In this document: positions 23,501 through 35,805 of the stretch, one piece after another | Numbering within the stretch: position 1 is the stretch's first letter | Layout: each line of letters opens with the position of its first letter | Position numbers and translations under genes: made by a program | Notes under the pieces: generated by a model | The model's input: the letters and a program-made list of their open reading frames with translations, nothing else | Database searches by the model: none | Told to the model about the DNA's origin: nothing | From: Penicillus capitatus | Taxonomy: Eukaryota; Chlorophyta | Reading direction: 5' to 3' | Assembly (NCBI GenBank): GCA_965649825.1 | Contig: OZ287701.1 | Coordinates: forward strand, 806,001 to 870,000 | DNA: 64,000 nt

Positions 23501-26500
23501 AGACCCATAAAGATACCGGTATCGTCGGAAGTCAACTTGCCAAGATTAAAATCGCGCAGCGCTCGGAGAAGTACCTGGCCATGAGAGCAAGCATACATAG
23601 AGCTGCCTCTCTGCGATGATGCTATGCGGAATACCTTGTCTTCCGAGAGTTCAGGTGCAGCGCGTTTCATGCCGCCCGCCACATAGAGCGTCGTCTTGAT
23701 CGCCCTCAGTTTCCAATCGTAGTGCTTGGACTTCGAGAGCAAATCTTCACAGAGTTTGTAGAGGATGACGAATTTGCGCGAGAGAAGCTTCGACATCTGG
23801 AAGCCTTCCGCCATCAACATGATCTCGCAGATCAGTGCCAAATCCGGCAAGACCTATCGTCGATCGGCCGATCATCATTTCCGCGCGATCGCCATACGAG
23901 GGCGTACCATCGATACGGGTCGGAAGAGTGCTTTTAAGGACTCTGGCAGTTCGGCTCTTCCTGGATACCCCGGATTCATCGTGATGAAAGCCATGACGGA
24001 TCGCCTGAGAGAGATTTCGACATCTTCGAAGAGGAAGCGGTCTTTTCGCGATCGTATCGCATCGAGGACGGTTTTGTATTGCGTCGAACAGACGGATAGA
24101 ACGGCGACGGGGATGCGGTTGAATTCATCGAAGCATCCCCATGCGCCGGTCTGGGCCAGTCCTTTGTAGATCTGACCCATGGCTTTGTAATCCATCTGAT
24201 CCGAACAGTTAAAGACATAGCACTGTATACCTAGTGCCCTAGCAAGATCCTAGATTAAACAGACACTGTCGTTGAGAAACGGCGATCGATCGATCGTCGC
24301 GATCGCGACGATCGTTTCTTCTTGCCTTTGTTGTTTCTGTCTTTCCTGTTCCGGCGGGTCCAGCAGGAGCACCGCCGAGAACGAGCCTCTGTGCCTGCGT
24401 CAGAGTAATATAGCATCGATCTGTCAGTGGCGTGATACACAGACATCCACAATTGCCAATGTACTCATTGTTATAGGCAATCTCCGCGTCGCAGATGTTC
24501 ACCTAGACAAGCATATCAATCTAGCATGAATGCAAATTCGACACCATACCTGGCATCTCTTTGTTTTCTCGTTCTGATAGTATCTTAGCTGAGACTGCCA
24601 CTGAAAACAGGACACATCTTCGGTGCGCTCGTCGATCAATCGCTGAACGACGTCTCTCGCATGCACGTCGATCGTACAGAGCGTAATGAGCTTCTTTCTC
24701 TCGAGCGACGTCAGCTCGCCGTTGATCAGATCAATAAGATCACTCAACTGAGCCACCTGCTTATCATACTCGTTCTTCAAAGCATCCTCATTTCCTTCCT
24801 CCAGTTCGTCGAAGGCCTCGTTCACTTCTTGCGTAAAGAAGGTACGCGAGACGACGATGGTATTCTGTGCCGACCATTTGAAGATCCAACTGGTGCGCGG
24901 CATCTCTTCGTATGGCGGAATGGCCTGAGTGAATTCGTAATGCAGGGCATCGCGCATGGAATCCACCACTGTCTGCAGCCACGTCTCAACGGGGCCATCA
25001 CAGATACAGTCCGATGCAAAGGACACGTATTCCTTTTCTCCAGAGTACATACCGACAGCGGTCTTGGTCGGATCGCCGTTATCGTCCTTCTTGAATTCGA
25101 GATTGTGAACGTTGTCGAATGTTTTTGGCAGGTGGCGGATGATGAGCTGCGGATTGCTGCCTTTAGAGAGAATGTCGAGGAGATCTGCCGCCGCGACAAA
25201 GTAGAAACGCGGAAAGGCAATGCGCTTTGTCTCCAAGTAATCCTGAAGCGCCTTCTCACACATTTCTAACTGCTCCAGCATGACGTCTAATCGTTCCTAG
25301 ATAGAAGAGAGATTCCGGCCGTCGGTTGTCGTTCAGGTCACACGGATCCGCATCGCACCTGACGGCCTTCCAAATTGCATGCTTCGACGACGTTTGTGTA
25401 ATCGGGAGCGTTTTTCATCAGGTCTTGGAAATCGGCGTTGATGCCGTCGAATCTGCCGATGGCGGCGATGGCGATCGGAGAGCGAGGCGATCGATATCAT
25501 ACCGTTTCGAGTCTTCTGGCAGCTGTACACGAATGTCGGCCGATCCGATGAAAATGGATTCCAGTGCCTGCCATTTGGTTTGAACGTCGAGCCATGTAGA
25601 CAGCACCACGTCAACGGTGCCAAGCTTCTTCTGCCAGTTCGAAACGATTTCCAAAAACTTAGCATTGCCCTGTCCAATGAAAAACGACTCGGGTCAGCGC
25701 ATCCCTAAAGCAAAGGACATACTTGGACATATTTGCCTCCGCTCATGTTCTGCAGCTGGAGGTTGTCGTTCTCCAACGCTTCGGTGATCACATCGTCCAC
25801 CTGACAGTTTCGTGCTGATCGATCTGGGGCAATAAAGAGGCCATACTTGCACGAGAAGCATATCTGTGTCCTGGTAAGAGACGAATTCGAGATTGAGACC
25901 CGACCAGGTTTCGTCAATCTTTTTGAGCGCTTTCTCAATGATGAGCTCCTTCTGGGCTCTGTCTACGATCTCCGAGCAGGCATCGACATAGTTGTGCAAT
26001 TCCAAATCTGTAAAAGAAGTATCGTATCATATCGAATCGGAGCGGAATCGTGGTCGCCGTACCCAGGAGATCGCCAAGACAGAAGTTTTCATCCATCTGG
26101 AACGTCTTTCCTGTCGCCTTCATCAACTGCTTCCAATGGCGATCGCGCATAGCTGGATGATGAAGTTCCTATATCGCCTCGATCGATGGCAACGAAATCG
26201 AAAGCGGATTCGCCTAATCACCTGAACGAGAGGCAATGACGTCAGCATGGCTTTCAGCTTCTCCTCCAGCAGCCGATAGACATCATAATTACGCACAGCC
26301 TTGTTCAGCGTTTTGATCTCTTTGCCCAATGCCTTGGGGACTCGCGATTGGATTTCGGACCAAGGAGAAAATGATGCACACCTTCGTTTCATCGATGAGG
26401 ACATCGACGTCGATCTTGTCCCAAGGTGTCTTGCGCCAGTCGCTGAACATGAAGAGAATGGTCGATACGACATCCCAGACCGACTTCAGACAGACGAGCT

Positions 26501-29500
26501 CCTCGGCACATCGCTGAAGCATTAGGTACTCAGAGACATACAGTTCGAATAATTCTTGAGACTCCTGATGACGGACACCGTCGTGTCAAGATACAATGTA
26601 TGTAGCGAGGCTGCCGATACTTGCAGTTGCTTCGATTCGGCTCGAATCTTCACGAGGCAATCGTAACGCACGATCGTGCCATCCTCCAACGTCGCTTCCA
26701 CCGATCCGCTATGGAACTGATCGATGATTCGGTACGCTGGATCGAGATTCGACAGTTCGAGCTCGGCGCCTTCGATCGAAAACGGAGCCGTCTTGAGGAA
26801 AACTTTTCGAAACATCTCCACCTACAGACAAATATCTTCCGACATTCCATCGCCCAAGCCATCCCATCATTACTTTCTCTGAGAAGGCATCACTCCTTCG
26901 ACGGACTTCGATGGCCTCAGACTGCTGAAGGGGTGCCAACTGCTCTCTCCTTTGGTACATCCGCTTCTTCACGCCTTTCCAGACAAGTGGCGCCTCTTCC
27001 AGCTGTTTTAGGACGGAATCGTCCAAGGTGATGTTGAATCCGTTCAGCAGATCCACTGTCTGCTGCAGAGGCTGAAACATCGCGTCTGTTCTGTCGGATC
27101 GCTTGCGAATGTCTCGCATACAAGACATCAACGCATAGAGTGTGCTTTCCTCATCTTCATCCTCCTACACATGGCATAGACTGTGTGACTGATTCTATGT
27201 ACACTGAGTGCTTCTGTTACTTCCTCCTCTTCCTCTTTCTCGACCGGTTCATCGTCGGATCGCGTTTCTTTCATCTAAGCGTTAAGCATAGCGGTATCAG
27301 GAAACAGACGTCAAATATAGCGAAAGGGAATCAACACCTGTCTTCCCAGAATGCGCGTACTGCTGTCCATGAATTCGTAGAGCTCTGTCATACTGTTAAT
27401 GACTTTGTCTTCGAGGTAGTGTGTAAACAGGTAGACCCATTTCGAAGCCCATGTCGACAATGAGCTCTTTAGCGGTTTGGCATCCACCTGCATGGGCCAC
27501 ACACAGGTATTGAACGGGAAGGTGCTCTCTTCGTCGTACCTGAATCCAACCAATGTCGCCTGTCGTTGGCAGAGCTTCGATCTCTTTCTCGACCTTCTTG
27601 TATTTCAGAATCTCCGATTCGAACTTTTCGAGAGTGGGATCATCTTTGGAACCATCTTCTAAGCATTGAGCACGTTCTTCGAGAAACGCCTACACATCGT
27701 ATTCTCTAAGGAGAATCTGTCGTCTGCTTTCTTTGCCTCTAAGGTGCTGTTCAGATCCTGAGTCCATAGGTAGCTGTAGTCAAGAAACTGTTGTCGAAAG
27801 GCGGCGCATGTGCTTTCGTTGCCGATGACCAATTCCTGCAGCGCAGAGATCTCGTCAGAGATTTCGTAGTCTTCTTCGAGTTCCTTGGCGTAATTGCCTT
27901 CGCCAATGTCCAATCTACATACAACGCGCTGCACTTCTAAATCGCCCCGACCTTTGAGTCATACCTCTTCATCAGATTTCCAACTTCCATGAAACGGCCG
28001 AGCCATTTGGCAATCATTCCACGTACGCCTTTCTCTCCCAAGTCCGGTTGCGAGACGATCTCAGGCGTCATGAGCATCAGTTCCGTACGAATCAATGGAC
28101 GCAGTTCTTGTTTCGCGATCGACTCTGGGTCAATCTGCGATCTGAGGTACTTCAACGACGCCACGATGGAATTGGCGAATCCGGCGATCACGATGTCAGA
28201 GATGTAGTTTACATAGGCCTTCCATGACGCCGTCGCTTTGCCCACCTGTCACCCTCCCTCGCCACCGCATCCTTTAGTCGATGCCGAACCTTGAGCGTGC
28301 GATTTGAGTTGGAGAGGAGTTTGACCAGCTGCTTTCCGCCCTCTTGGATTTCCCGATGGCGTTGTGAGACCATTGAAGAGAAAGACTCTTCGAGCTCTCT
28401 TGCCTGATACGTCTTGCTCTCTTTTCTCTCAAAGAGTAGACTCGATTCCCAATTCGACAAAATCGAACGCATCTCATCGACGTTTCCTTTTACCGTACCC
28501 AGTACCGAATCTACATCTTTTATGGCGGCCATGACCTAAAGGAGGACCTGTTGTCTAAGAGAGAGTGGAATGATGGATCGGAACTTCGTGAATGTAATCG
28601 TCCAGCGATTCCGAATTCCATGTCAGATCATTGCGTCCCTTGTCCAAGAGAACGCGACAAGTGTCGAGCTTCCCGCCGAGTAGCGGTTTCTCAACGGGCA
28701 AAAGGGTACTCAGTACTTTATTCCACATCGCAACGATCAGATCGAGATTTCCGATTTGCTGTCGGAACCGATCGCTCTGAAGCGCACCGTCGAATCACGA
28801 TCACGTTACGATGGTGTCTACTTGTTGAAAGAGAAGTGTTGCCTGTTGGGGAATGCGATCAACTTTAAGCGAGAGCAGATACTTTGTCTCCCGCAAGAGA
28901 AGGACGAGTTTCGGATCGAAATTCACGCGAAGCAGATCGAGACCGGTCTCTCCTTTGGCTAGATCATCGATCGCCACGACAGATTGCTGCAGTTTCTCAG
29001 ACGACGTCAACTCCACCTGTAGACAACGTAGCCGAACGATCGACGTCTTTGTCGTAGATCGAGAGACCTTGGAACACCACGCGTCGATTTTCTCTTTCTC
29101 GTAGAGCTGCATCGAAGCGATGAGCTCATCGCACACGCGAAGGATTTTCTGTCCCTCTTCGGTATTGAGGTACTTCGCGTCCATCGCCCGGACGCGATTG
29201 AGTGGCTCGGATAATCGCTCGACCAACGATCTGCACCGATCGTACGCGATCGTCTGCTACGTCCGTCGCTTATAAAGCGGCGCGTACCTGACCCAGGCAA
29301 CAGCTCCGGCATAGGGTGGGCTGTTTTTATTGATCGGCGGGTTTTCTTTCGATCGCATGAACATGTTTCTCACACAGTAGACGTCCTCTCCAAAAAGTGT
29401 GATGATGTGACGGATCTTCGGATCGACGACGTCGGCAATGATGCTTCTCTCCAGCAAACCTATCATCACACAACAACTCCCTTTTCATCGAGCGCGATTG

Positions 29501-31467
29501 ACGAAAATTCACTGTCGAGCAAGTCCTGATACTTAAACGCCTGGATAACAGTAGTGCAATCGTCAAATGCCTACAGACCGATCATCATCTGCGAGAGCCG
29601 CCTTGAGTGAGACCTGCTTACCTTGACGATCACAGCACCCAATCTTCGTTCCAATTTGCTAACGGCCGTCTGAAAAAGGCGAAAATCCGAATCGAACGCT
29701 TCAGCCGGCGCCATGAGGACATCGTATTCGACGCGTTGAAAAATCTCCATCTGTTTGTTGAAATCGTTCATGATATTCTTGACGGTGGCGGTTAAGGATC
29801 TCCCTCGTGTCCCGCCAATTTCCACTCTCTCTAACTTCCCGAACTGTGTGAGAGACACATCGGCAATGGACTCCATCTACCATGTGTGTACTTGCAGACA
29901 GGTGAGTTCGAGGTCCATCATGTGTTTGCAGCGTTTCTCAAATGCATTGAGTCTCCAGTAGAGCACCGTGTTCAAGAAATTCCATGGCTTCTCTGGACAT
30001 CGCTCTCTGCTCTTTTGTTTATACTCTTCGTAGACATCCTTGAAATAGACCACTACTTTCATGACCGTCTTTAGCTTATCGGTAGCTTCTTGCGCCTCCA
30101 TCTGTAGCAACTCCTCGCCAGGGAGAAACTTACAGGCCTGCGAAAAGAGCGTTTGTGCATTGTCGTCGATCACGGCTGAGAAATTGCCTGCATGATCAGG
30201 TCGTTGCAGATTTCGTTGATCAAAGAGACGACTCTCTGAGTTCCATAGTACTTGGAATGGATCCAGATGAGGAGTATAGAATGAAAGATCGGTCGAAAGA
30301 GACCCAAAAGACCTGAGAAATCGTCCATCAGATTCAGCTTCTCAAAGAAACGCGTGGGCGGTTTGAGCATCTTTGCGATCTCCGTTGCCTTCTCGCGCTC
30401 CTTGACGAGATGCGCGATCAACTTCTCGAACGCATTCGAGTACGTGCTCTTCACACTTTTCAACAAAGCGATGACCTGATCGACGCGAAACACCATCGAT
30501 GCTGCGATTCGCAAAACAGGTCTCACTCGAGAGATCTCCGTCCCCGTGATCTGCGTATAGAGTGCATCGAGGTTGGCAGCGCGATCGGTCCAGAACTGCA
30601 CTTCGACTAACGGACCTGGCGCCGACGGATCCTCCTAAGGCCACGCTGTCGAGACGGATTCCGTTTGGCAATGGTGCCGACTTTGAGAGCGGCGTCCGGA
30701 TCCGCCATCAAGACGCTCTTGATCTGGCGCGACCACGTGACGACGGAATCTTCCAGAATGTGAATCTTCTCTTTCGACGTGCTTTTGTCGCCTTCTGCGA
30801 CGACCGGCAGTGGCAAGACGGTCTGTCCTCTTGTGTTTCCAATCATCACTGAAACTGCAACGTCCAAACATCACCTCCATCGCCCCATTCTCTCCCCCGT
30901 CTTACTGTCGGAAATGTGCTTGTGGAGATTCTGCGTGACCTCTTTCGCGACGAACTTCGGTAAACCTTTCTGGTTCGACGGTTTGCTGAGGAGAGGTAGA
31001 TAGATCTTTTCCATCAGGACTTTTAGCTGCTCCAAAGGAGTGTCGCTGAGGTCAAGCGTCGTCACCTGCACCGCGCCCAGCGTTGCTATCTACTGCACGG
31101 CACACAGAAAGAGACGCTCACGTGCTGCACCATGTTGTCCTTGTCGAGTTTCGTGTCGGCGTGTTTGACGAAGTAAACGGCTTTCGATTTGTACTTAGCC
31201 GGTGGTTTGTTGACGGCTTTGAGTTCTTTGCCTTCCGAGTAAACCATCAGCGACTTCACATCTGGATCGTCCAGAAAGTTCAGCACCGCCTCGCTACATA
31301 GAGCAAAACGCATCTCGCACGATCGTCTCGAAATCGCCCGCCGCCACGCACTTCGAATCCCCTTGGAGAATTCGACGAAACGTGTCTTCGTTGACATTGA
31401 GCGACGACTGGACGCGACATTGAAGCCAGTCGTGGCGAATGTCTTTAGCGATATCGGCGGCGGCCAT
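14525..31467 (-). CDS. Axonemal outer-arm dynein heavy chain, beta type (DNAH9/11/17, ODA4-like)
   Basis: Motor subunit of the ciliary outer arm. Dozens of exons are separated by introns of about 50 nt over 17 kb. Start [15 protein letters not shown] at 31467; tail with [21 protein letters not shown] near 31230. AAA1 P-loop [12 protein letters not shown] is at 24361-24326, with GCFDEFNRI near 24130. AAA2 GPAGCGKT is near 23260 and [16 protein letters not shown] near 23030. AAA3 GNTGTGKT is near 22115 and [15 protein letters not shown] near 21870. AAA4 GVGGSGKQ is near 20830. The stalk and microtubule-binding domain lie around 19700-19080 ([39 protein letters not shown]). AAA6 [10 protein letters not shown] is near 16665. 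C-terminus: [20 protein letters not shown] near 15950 and [10 protein letters not shown] near 14780, ending [11 protein letters not shown]. The AAA1-AAA2 linker wording fits outer-arm beta chains better than inner-arm or gamma chains. The stop is 80 bp before KBL. Confidence 0.92.
24250..24325 (-). other. GC-AG intron at the dynein AAA1 P-loop
   Basis: The exons read [29 protein letters not shown] only if the intron starts AAG|GCAAGA and ends AATCTAG. No GT donor preserves the invariant sequence. The 76-nt intron contains a perfect palindrome at 24291-24314. Confidence 0.8.
24291..24314. repeat. Perfect 24-bp palindrome within the GC-AG intron
   Basis: Two 12-base arms (CGATCGTCGCGA and its complement) meet without a loop, so the site reads the same on both strands. 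Confidence 0.95.
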
Positions 31468-32333
31468 GGGCGCAACGCTCGAGCGTGAGATGTCGATGTA
31501 GATCTCAACAAAGACGTCAAACCCGGAAGATGATGCACAAAGTCAATGCCATGACCATCGACGACGTCATGGACCTTAATTCCGCCCTGTCCATTCTCCT
31601 CTCTTAAGGCAAAGCCCATCGACATCTGTTGTCACTCGATCGGCGCGCGATCGGCGCGATGACGACGACTTCTCGTGGTTTAAATGGCTCAGATTGTTGT
31701 TAAAGAAAGAAGTGGCCATGTCTATGGCCTTCTCCTAGGATTGGAATGCTTAGCAGCATTATCTGTTAACCCACATGTTGCAAACAGTTTACATCCGACA
31801 TATCACGCAAAGAGATATTCATCGGCACTGCAATCTCATTGCAGAAATGCAGCAGATGCAGAAACTGCCTGTCAATTAAGAGGCTTTCCACCTCAGAGAG
31901 CTTTCGAACACCTGAAGCTGCAATCATCAACAAAATAAACGACTACTGTTGGACTGTTGGCCACGTCTTCGAATCTCTATTTCGAAAGAGACTTGTGTCA
32001 CTGAAGTAAGATTCGGTTAAGCCAAAGAAATAAAACCAGTGTCGAGTACAACAACGACAACGACGGAACGCATGCCCTTTTCGTTCCAATCCCCACAAAC
32101 GATCGCCACGCGATCACAATGGACACGCCTAAAGCTATCTGTACATACCATCGTGACCAGTAAGTATACCATCTAGAGCAACTGAGTGGCGGCTGGCTGG
32201 CTGGCTGGTTCTGAGTCTTTCACCATAGACAGTTAGACGGCAAATACATGCATAGGACTAAGTCACGAGATGCTTGCTGTTTCATTCGATATCTTCGCGA
32301 CGGACATAGTATAGAAGAAGGGTCATCTATCTT
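31468..32333. other. Dynein 5' flank and intergenic stretch, with a possible small ORF at 31684-31938
   Basis: Upstream of the dynein start there is a plus-strand ATG frame of 84 codons (31684-31938, MAQIVVKERSGHVYG...). It has no known motif and a base composition unlike neighbouring exons. A GGCT tetranucleotide run lies near 32190. I support no gene here beyond listing this frame. Confidence 0.3.
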
Positions 32334-32669
32334 TCAAGTCCTCCGGCCTCCATGACTCGCTTGCCATCGCATCGTTGCCAGCGCGAGTCCCGAGTGTGCG
32401 TCCGTGGTGACGCGCGTGGATGTAGATGGCATTCGAATTTTGCTGCTGCTTGGATGTTTTGGTATGGTTCTCGGCCTTATGGGAGAAGATGGAGGGTCGA
32501 CGTTTTCTTTTGATGTGATGCTTTTCGTTTGACGCGGCAACGAATGGACATTCTCCTCTGTGTCTTTCTTCGGCTTCGACGGTTCAAATGCGAGCGACGT
32601 GGTTTTGCTCGGTAGCGCCCAACTGCTTTGCTGCGGACGGAAAGACGGAGGCTTCGGAATACGAGACAT
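32334..32669 (-). CDS. Small basic Ser/Pro-rich protein with a KEN box
   Basis: Single exon of 111 codons beginning MSRIPKPPSFRPQQ. It is rich in Ser, Pro, Lys and Thr and contains TSKENVDPP, a KEN box of the kind the anaphase-promoting complex recognises, followed by SPIRPR, a possible CDK site. No fold is visible. The base before the ATG is the end of a strong acceptor-like tract (TTTTATTTTAG), so the ATG probably opens the second exon of a transcript with a 5' leader intron. Upstream frames at 33011-33201 may belong to the same transcript but I could not join them in frame. A cell-cycle role is inference from the KEN box alone. Confidence 0.5.
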   Translation of the reverse strand: MSRIPKPPSFRPQQSSWALPSKTTSLAFEPSKPKKDTEENVHSLPRQTKSITSKENVDPPSSPIRPRTIPKHPSSSKIRMPSTSTRVTTDAHSGLALATMRWQASHGGRRT

Positions 32670-33477
32670 CTAAAATAAAATCAAACGAACAGCGCAGATG
32701 AGCAACGCCAAGACACGCTGACAAAGACAGCCGTGGTTTTCAACCGCACGTACCAACAGCTGAATATGATGACCGCATGTTTTGGACGCAAAGAGACGGA
32801 GAGTAAAGAGGGACGGTGTTGCGTCGCTGCGCTGCGCCGACGGTCTAAAAAGACGGCGGAGAAAAAGGCGTAGCACGACAGGACGCGTTTTGAAGGTACA
32901 TTTGGACGATGCCGCGTGCGTCGGTTTTCTAACCGGACACGTCCGCGTTAGAGGTAGAGATTGCGGGTAACTCAGCTGTAAGAACAGAAGTCTGTCCTGT
33001 CCAAGTCCCATCATAAACTGTCCTCTTCTGCGTATGCGTAGATGTGACCTTTCGCCGAAGTCTTAGCCGATATGAGGGGTTTTTTTGAATTATGTGCAGA
33101 CGAGCGGTGCGGACGGTGACTCCCAAGCGCATGTCTGGTGGCGATCGCTGGTCGGAAGTCCTGCGCGGATCGTGACGCGGACGATGTGACATGATCCACA
33201 TCTGAAAAAACCGGTTACGAACGGTAGGCCGTTGACAGAGGAGGAGCTCCCTTGTGGCCCCATACCTAAAAAACGGTTAATTATCTGCTTACAGGCAGTT
33301 CGTTTATTGTTCTGGCCGCCAGTTCCGTTTCCTGTTCATCGCTCACCGCCATGTCATCTTAGGGTCTCTCACACATTCTCACACTTTGGATGGTGACAGT
33401 GTTCTATGATCAGATGTGTGACATGTCGACCGTTCGTGAAGTAATTGTTACGGGAAGTGTGAAGCTCAACGGAATGC
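32670..33477. other. Presumed 5' region of the KEN-box gene; unresolved frames
   Basis: Two overlapping minus-strand frames near 33011-33201 (one starting MDHVTSSASRSAQDF) could be 5' exons. No frame-preserving splice path to 32669 was found. The stretch 33197-33281 holds several MYB-type core motifs. Confidence 0.3.
33197..33281. promoter_or_regulatory. Cluster of MYB-type (MSA-like) AACGG motifs
   Basis: Within 85 bases there are AACCGGTTAC, GAACGGTA, GCCGTTGA and AAACGGTTAA. The last contains AACGGTTA, the core of the plant M-phase-specific activator element bound by three-repeat MYB proteins. Further copies of AACGGTTA lie at about 34505, 38999 and 42195, so the motif is not unique to this promoter. 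Confidence 0.3.
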
Positions 33478-34442
33478 TCAATTGAGCAGTGCAGATCTTC
33501 TGACAGCCTTCTATTTTGTTTCTTCCAGCCTTTCAGATTCTTTCACTCCACAAAACCTGAAAGGCGTTATTGAAAGCCACTCCCTCATCCAACGTCTGAT
33601 TCTCTTCCATCAGGATACCGCGGAAGGGTAAGAACTGGAGCTCGTTATCGACGTGCCTGTCCTGACAAGGCCCAGTTGTGAAGGGCATAGAGAGTGTTCA
33701 CATACAGGCCGAGTTACCGTCGACCAAAAGTCCACTGCATCGAGACGTCTGTCTCCCTAGAAGAGATCTTCAGTTGAATGACCAGAATGAGATATATAGC
33801 ATCTGCTTTCCTGTTCTGCTGAGGCAAAAGCATCATCTATTTAAGGTATCTTACCGACATTTTACTGTCGCCATTCCCTGGATCAAACATTTGCTTTGAC
33901 GGGCAGGCGAGATCTTGAAGTGTGGTCTTCATAGATGTGTCTGATGTCATTGATCGGGGCGTTAGGGTTTCATCGACGGTTGAGAAATAAATAACCCAAC
34001 CGATGGGACTTTCTAACTCTAAAATCCCCAGCCGGTTCTGTGCATCGCTGTTTTCTGGGAACGACGCGCTTGCCAAATGATGCCTGTTAAGAGACCCAAT
34101 GAAAGAGATCAGCCAACTGCCATTCAGCCAGTATTATTTCCAAATAACCTTCAGTAAATAAAAAACCTGTGACATCTTTCAACAATCGTCACTTTGAAGT
34201 GTGCTAATGTTTGATCCCATCTTCATCGATAAGTAGAAAAGACTGGCGAATGAACTCTCTTTGTATGTCGACAGGTCGCGGAGGATTGGCGCTTTGGAGT
34301 ATCGTGTTTCCATTTGTCTGCGTTCATTGAAGGTGATGCCGAAGGCAGTATCGGCTGACTGCTGACACTTGTATCTTCTGTAACAGATCTCAGTTATTAT
34401 TATGCCCTGCTGATCTTGCGCCAAGACGCAGATCCAAGACAA
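33478..34442 (-). CDS. Unrecognised multi-exon gene
   Basis: Several exons read convincingly but match no family I know. The 3' part runs ...WTFGRR, then across an intron (GTAACTCGG to TTGTCAG) DRHVDNELQFLPF and RGILMEENQTLDEGVAFNN. A second intron (GTTTTGTGG to AAAATAG) joins to KAVRRSALLN and a TGA at 33478-33480. The 5' part includes ITEICYRRYKCQQSADTAF and NERRQMETRYSKAPILRDL. The start codon and the middle exons around 33850-34170 are not resolved. It is head-to-head with the secreted Ala/Cys-rich protein gene at 34670. Confidence 0.4.
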
Positions 34443-34669
34443 TAGAGAATGGAGTCATCGGCACAGCGATGGTGGTGACATGACGTGAACATCTCATGTC
34501 CACAAAAAACGGTTAAGCTTCGCTGACGAGGCAAGACCAAATGGCGGCGCCTACCAAAACTCTATCCGTCGTGGAGTTTTAAGCGCCGTCATTTGCACCG
34601 TGCAGTCGCTTTTGCTCGCTTCGACTTTTGTTTCCCTTTCCTCTGGTTGCCGTTGTTTCGTCTGACAAC

Positions 34670-35805
34670 ATGAAACTTCTCTGGGTTTTGCTTTTTGTCT
34701 GTCTTGCCTCAGTGAAGGCAGATATAGGCGACGAAGGGTCAGAGGTCGGCGTTAGGTGCTCCGCCTTTGCAGCCCTGAAGATTCGAACAGTCGGCACTGC
34801 CAAGTGCAAGGGGCAAGCCGGAGCTGACTGCGCCGTAAGATCTCTCCCGTCGGTGCTCATGGGATGAGTGTATGTCTGTTCGGTGCAGGCCGTTGCCAGT
34901 TCACAGAGCGAATTCCGCGAGGCTTATGCCGAATGGTTCAACGACGAGGGAACGTGCGACGGCGCCAAACTCGAGGTCGCCGCAGAAGCCATCGCCACGG
35001 CGTGCGCCGCCGGTAGGATCCTTCAGTTCCCGAAACGGGCCTCGGACAATCCTGTGCGCAGTGTACGCGAAGACGTTCTCCAAGGTTACCTGCGAGGGAG
35101 AAGGAGCTTTTGCCTGCGGCTATGCCATTAGTGACGGTGCCGGCTTCGCGAACGCTTTGGCGAGAGCGTCTGCCCAAGCCGTTGTCGACGCGAGTACTGA
35201 GAAGGCAGATGCTTTCTGCTACTCGGATGTTTCGGCCGTCGCCGGCGCATTAGCCAATGCGGCCGCCTCGGCGAGATCTGCCGCCTGCGTCAAGGGCACC
35301 GGCTCCGAGGAAGACTTCCAGGAGGCTTTCGTCGAATCCGTCTCTCAAGCTTATGCCAACGCTTTCGCCTCCGCCGTCGCCAAGTCTTGCAGCGGTATGA
35401 CCGATCCCCTTTCGAAACGCCGCCTTCACATCACATGCCTGTCTTAGAGACGGGAGCAGCGGCAGCTTCGTCTCTCTGCTCGGGTGAGGCTGAAGGCAAG
35501 ACCGTCGGAGAGGTCAGACAAGAAGCAACCGAGAAAGCCAAGGCTGCGGGCGAGGCGAAGGAGACTCCCCTCTGCTGCAAGGACATGGATAAATGCTGTG
35601 CACCTGGCTTTGGCAAACGCATCTGCGAAGTCGAGTCAAAGTATGCCACATCTTTTTTTGTTTCTGTTGCCCATCTTCTCCTGTTTGCTGCAGAGAATGC
35701 GGTGGAATGTGGGTGATGAGACACGTCGATGGAGTCAATGTCTGGCAGAGCCGTGAAGAGTATGGCGATTGCTTGTGCCTCAAGCAAAAAATTGTTGCTA
35801 CCTGA
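34670..35805 (+). CDS. Secreted Ala/Cys-rich protein of unknown function
   Basis: Five exons (34670-34834, 34889-35012, 35062-35394, 35448-35640, 35694-35805; introns 54, 49, 53 and 53 nt) give 308 codons. The first 18 residues (MKLLWVLLFVCLASVKAD) form a classic signal peptide. The mature part is built of loosely repeated 45-65-residue blocks, each with paired cysteines around long Ala-rich helices. Examples are GAFACGYAISDGAGFANALA, ADAFCYSDVSAVAGALANAA and YANAFASAVAKSC. The C-terminus carries PLCCKDMDKCCAPGFGKRIC. No transmembrane segment follows the signal, so the product should be extracellular, vesicular or cell-surface. Codon use is high in G+C, like the well-expressed LHC gene. I recognise no family; an extracellular matrix or scale protein is possible but unproved. 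Confidence 0.8.
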
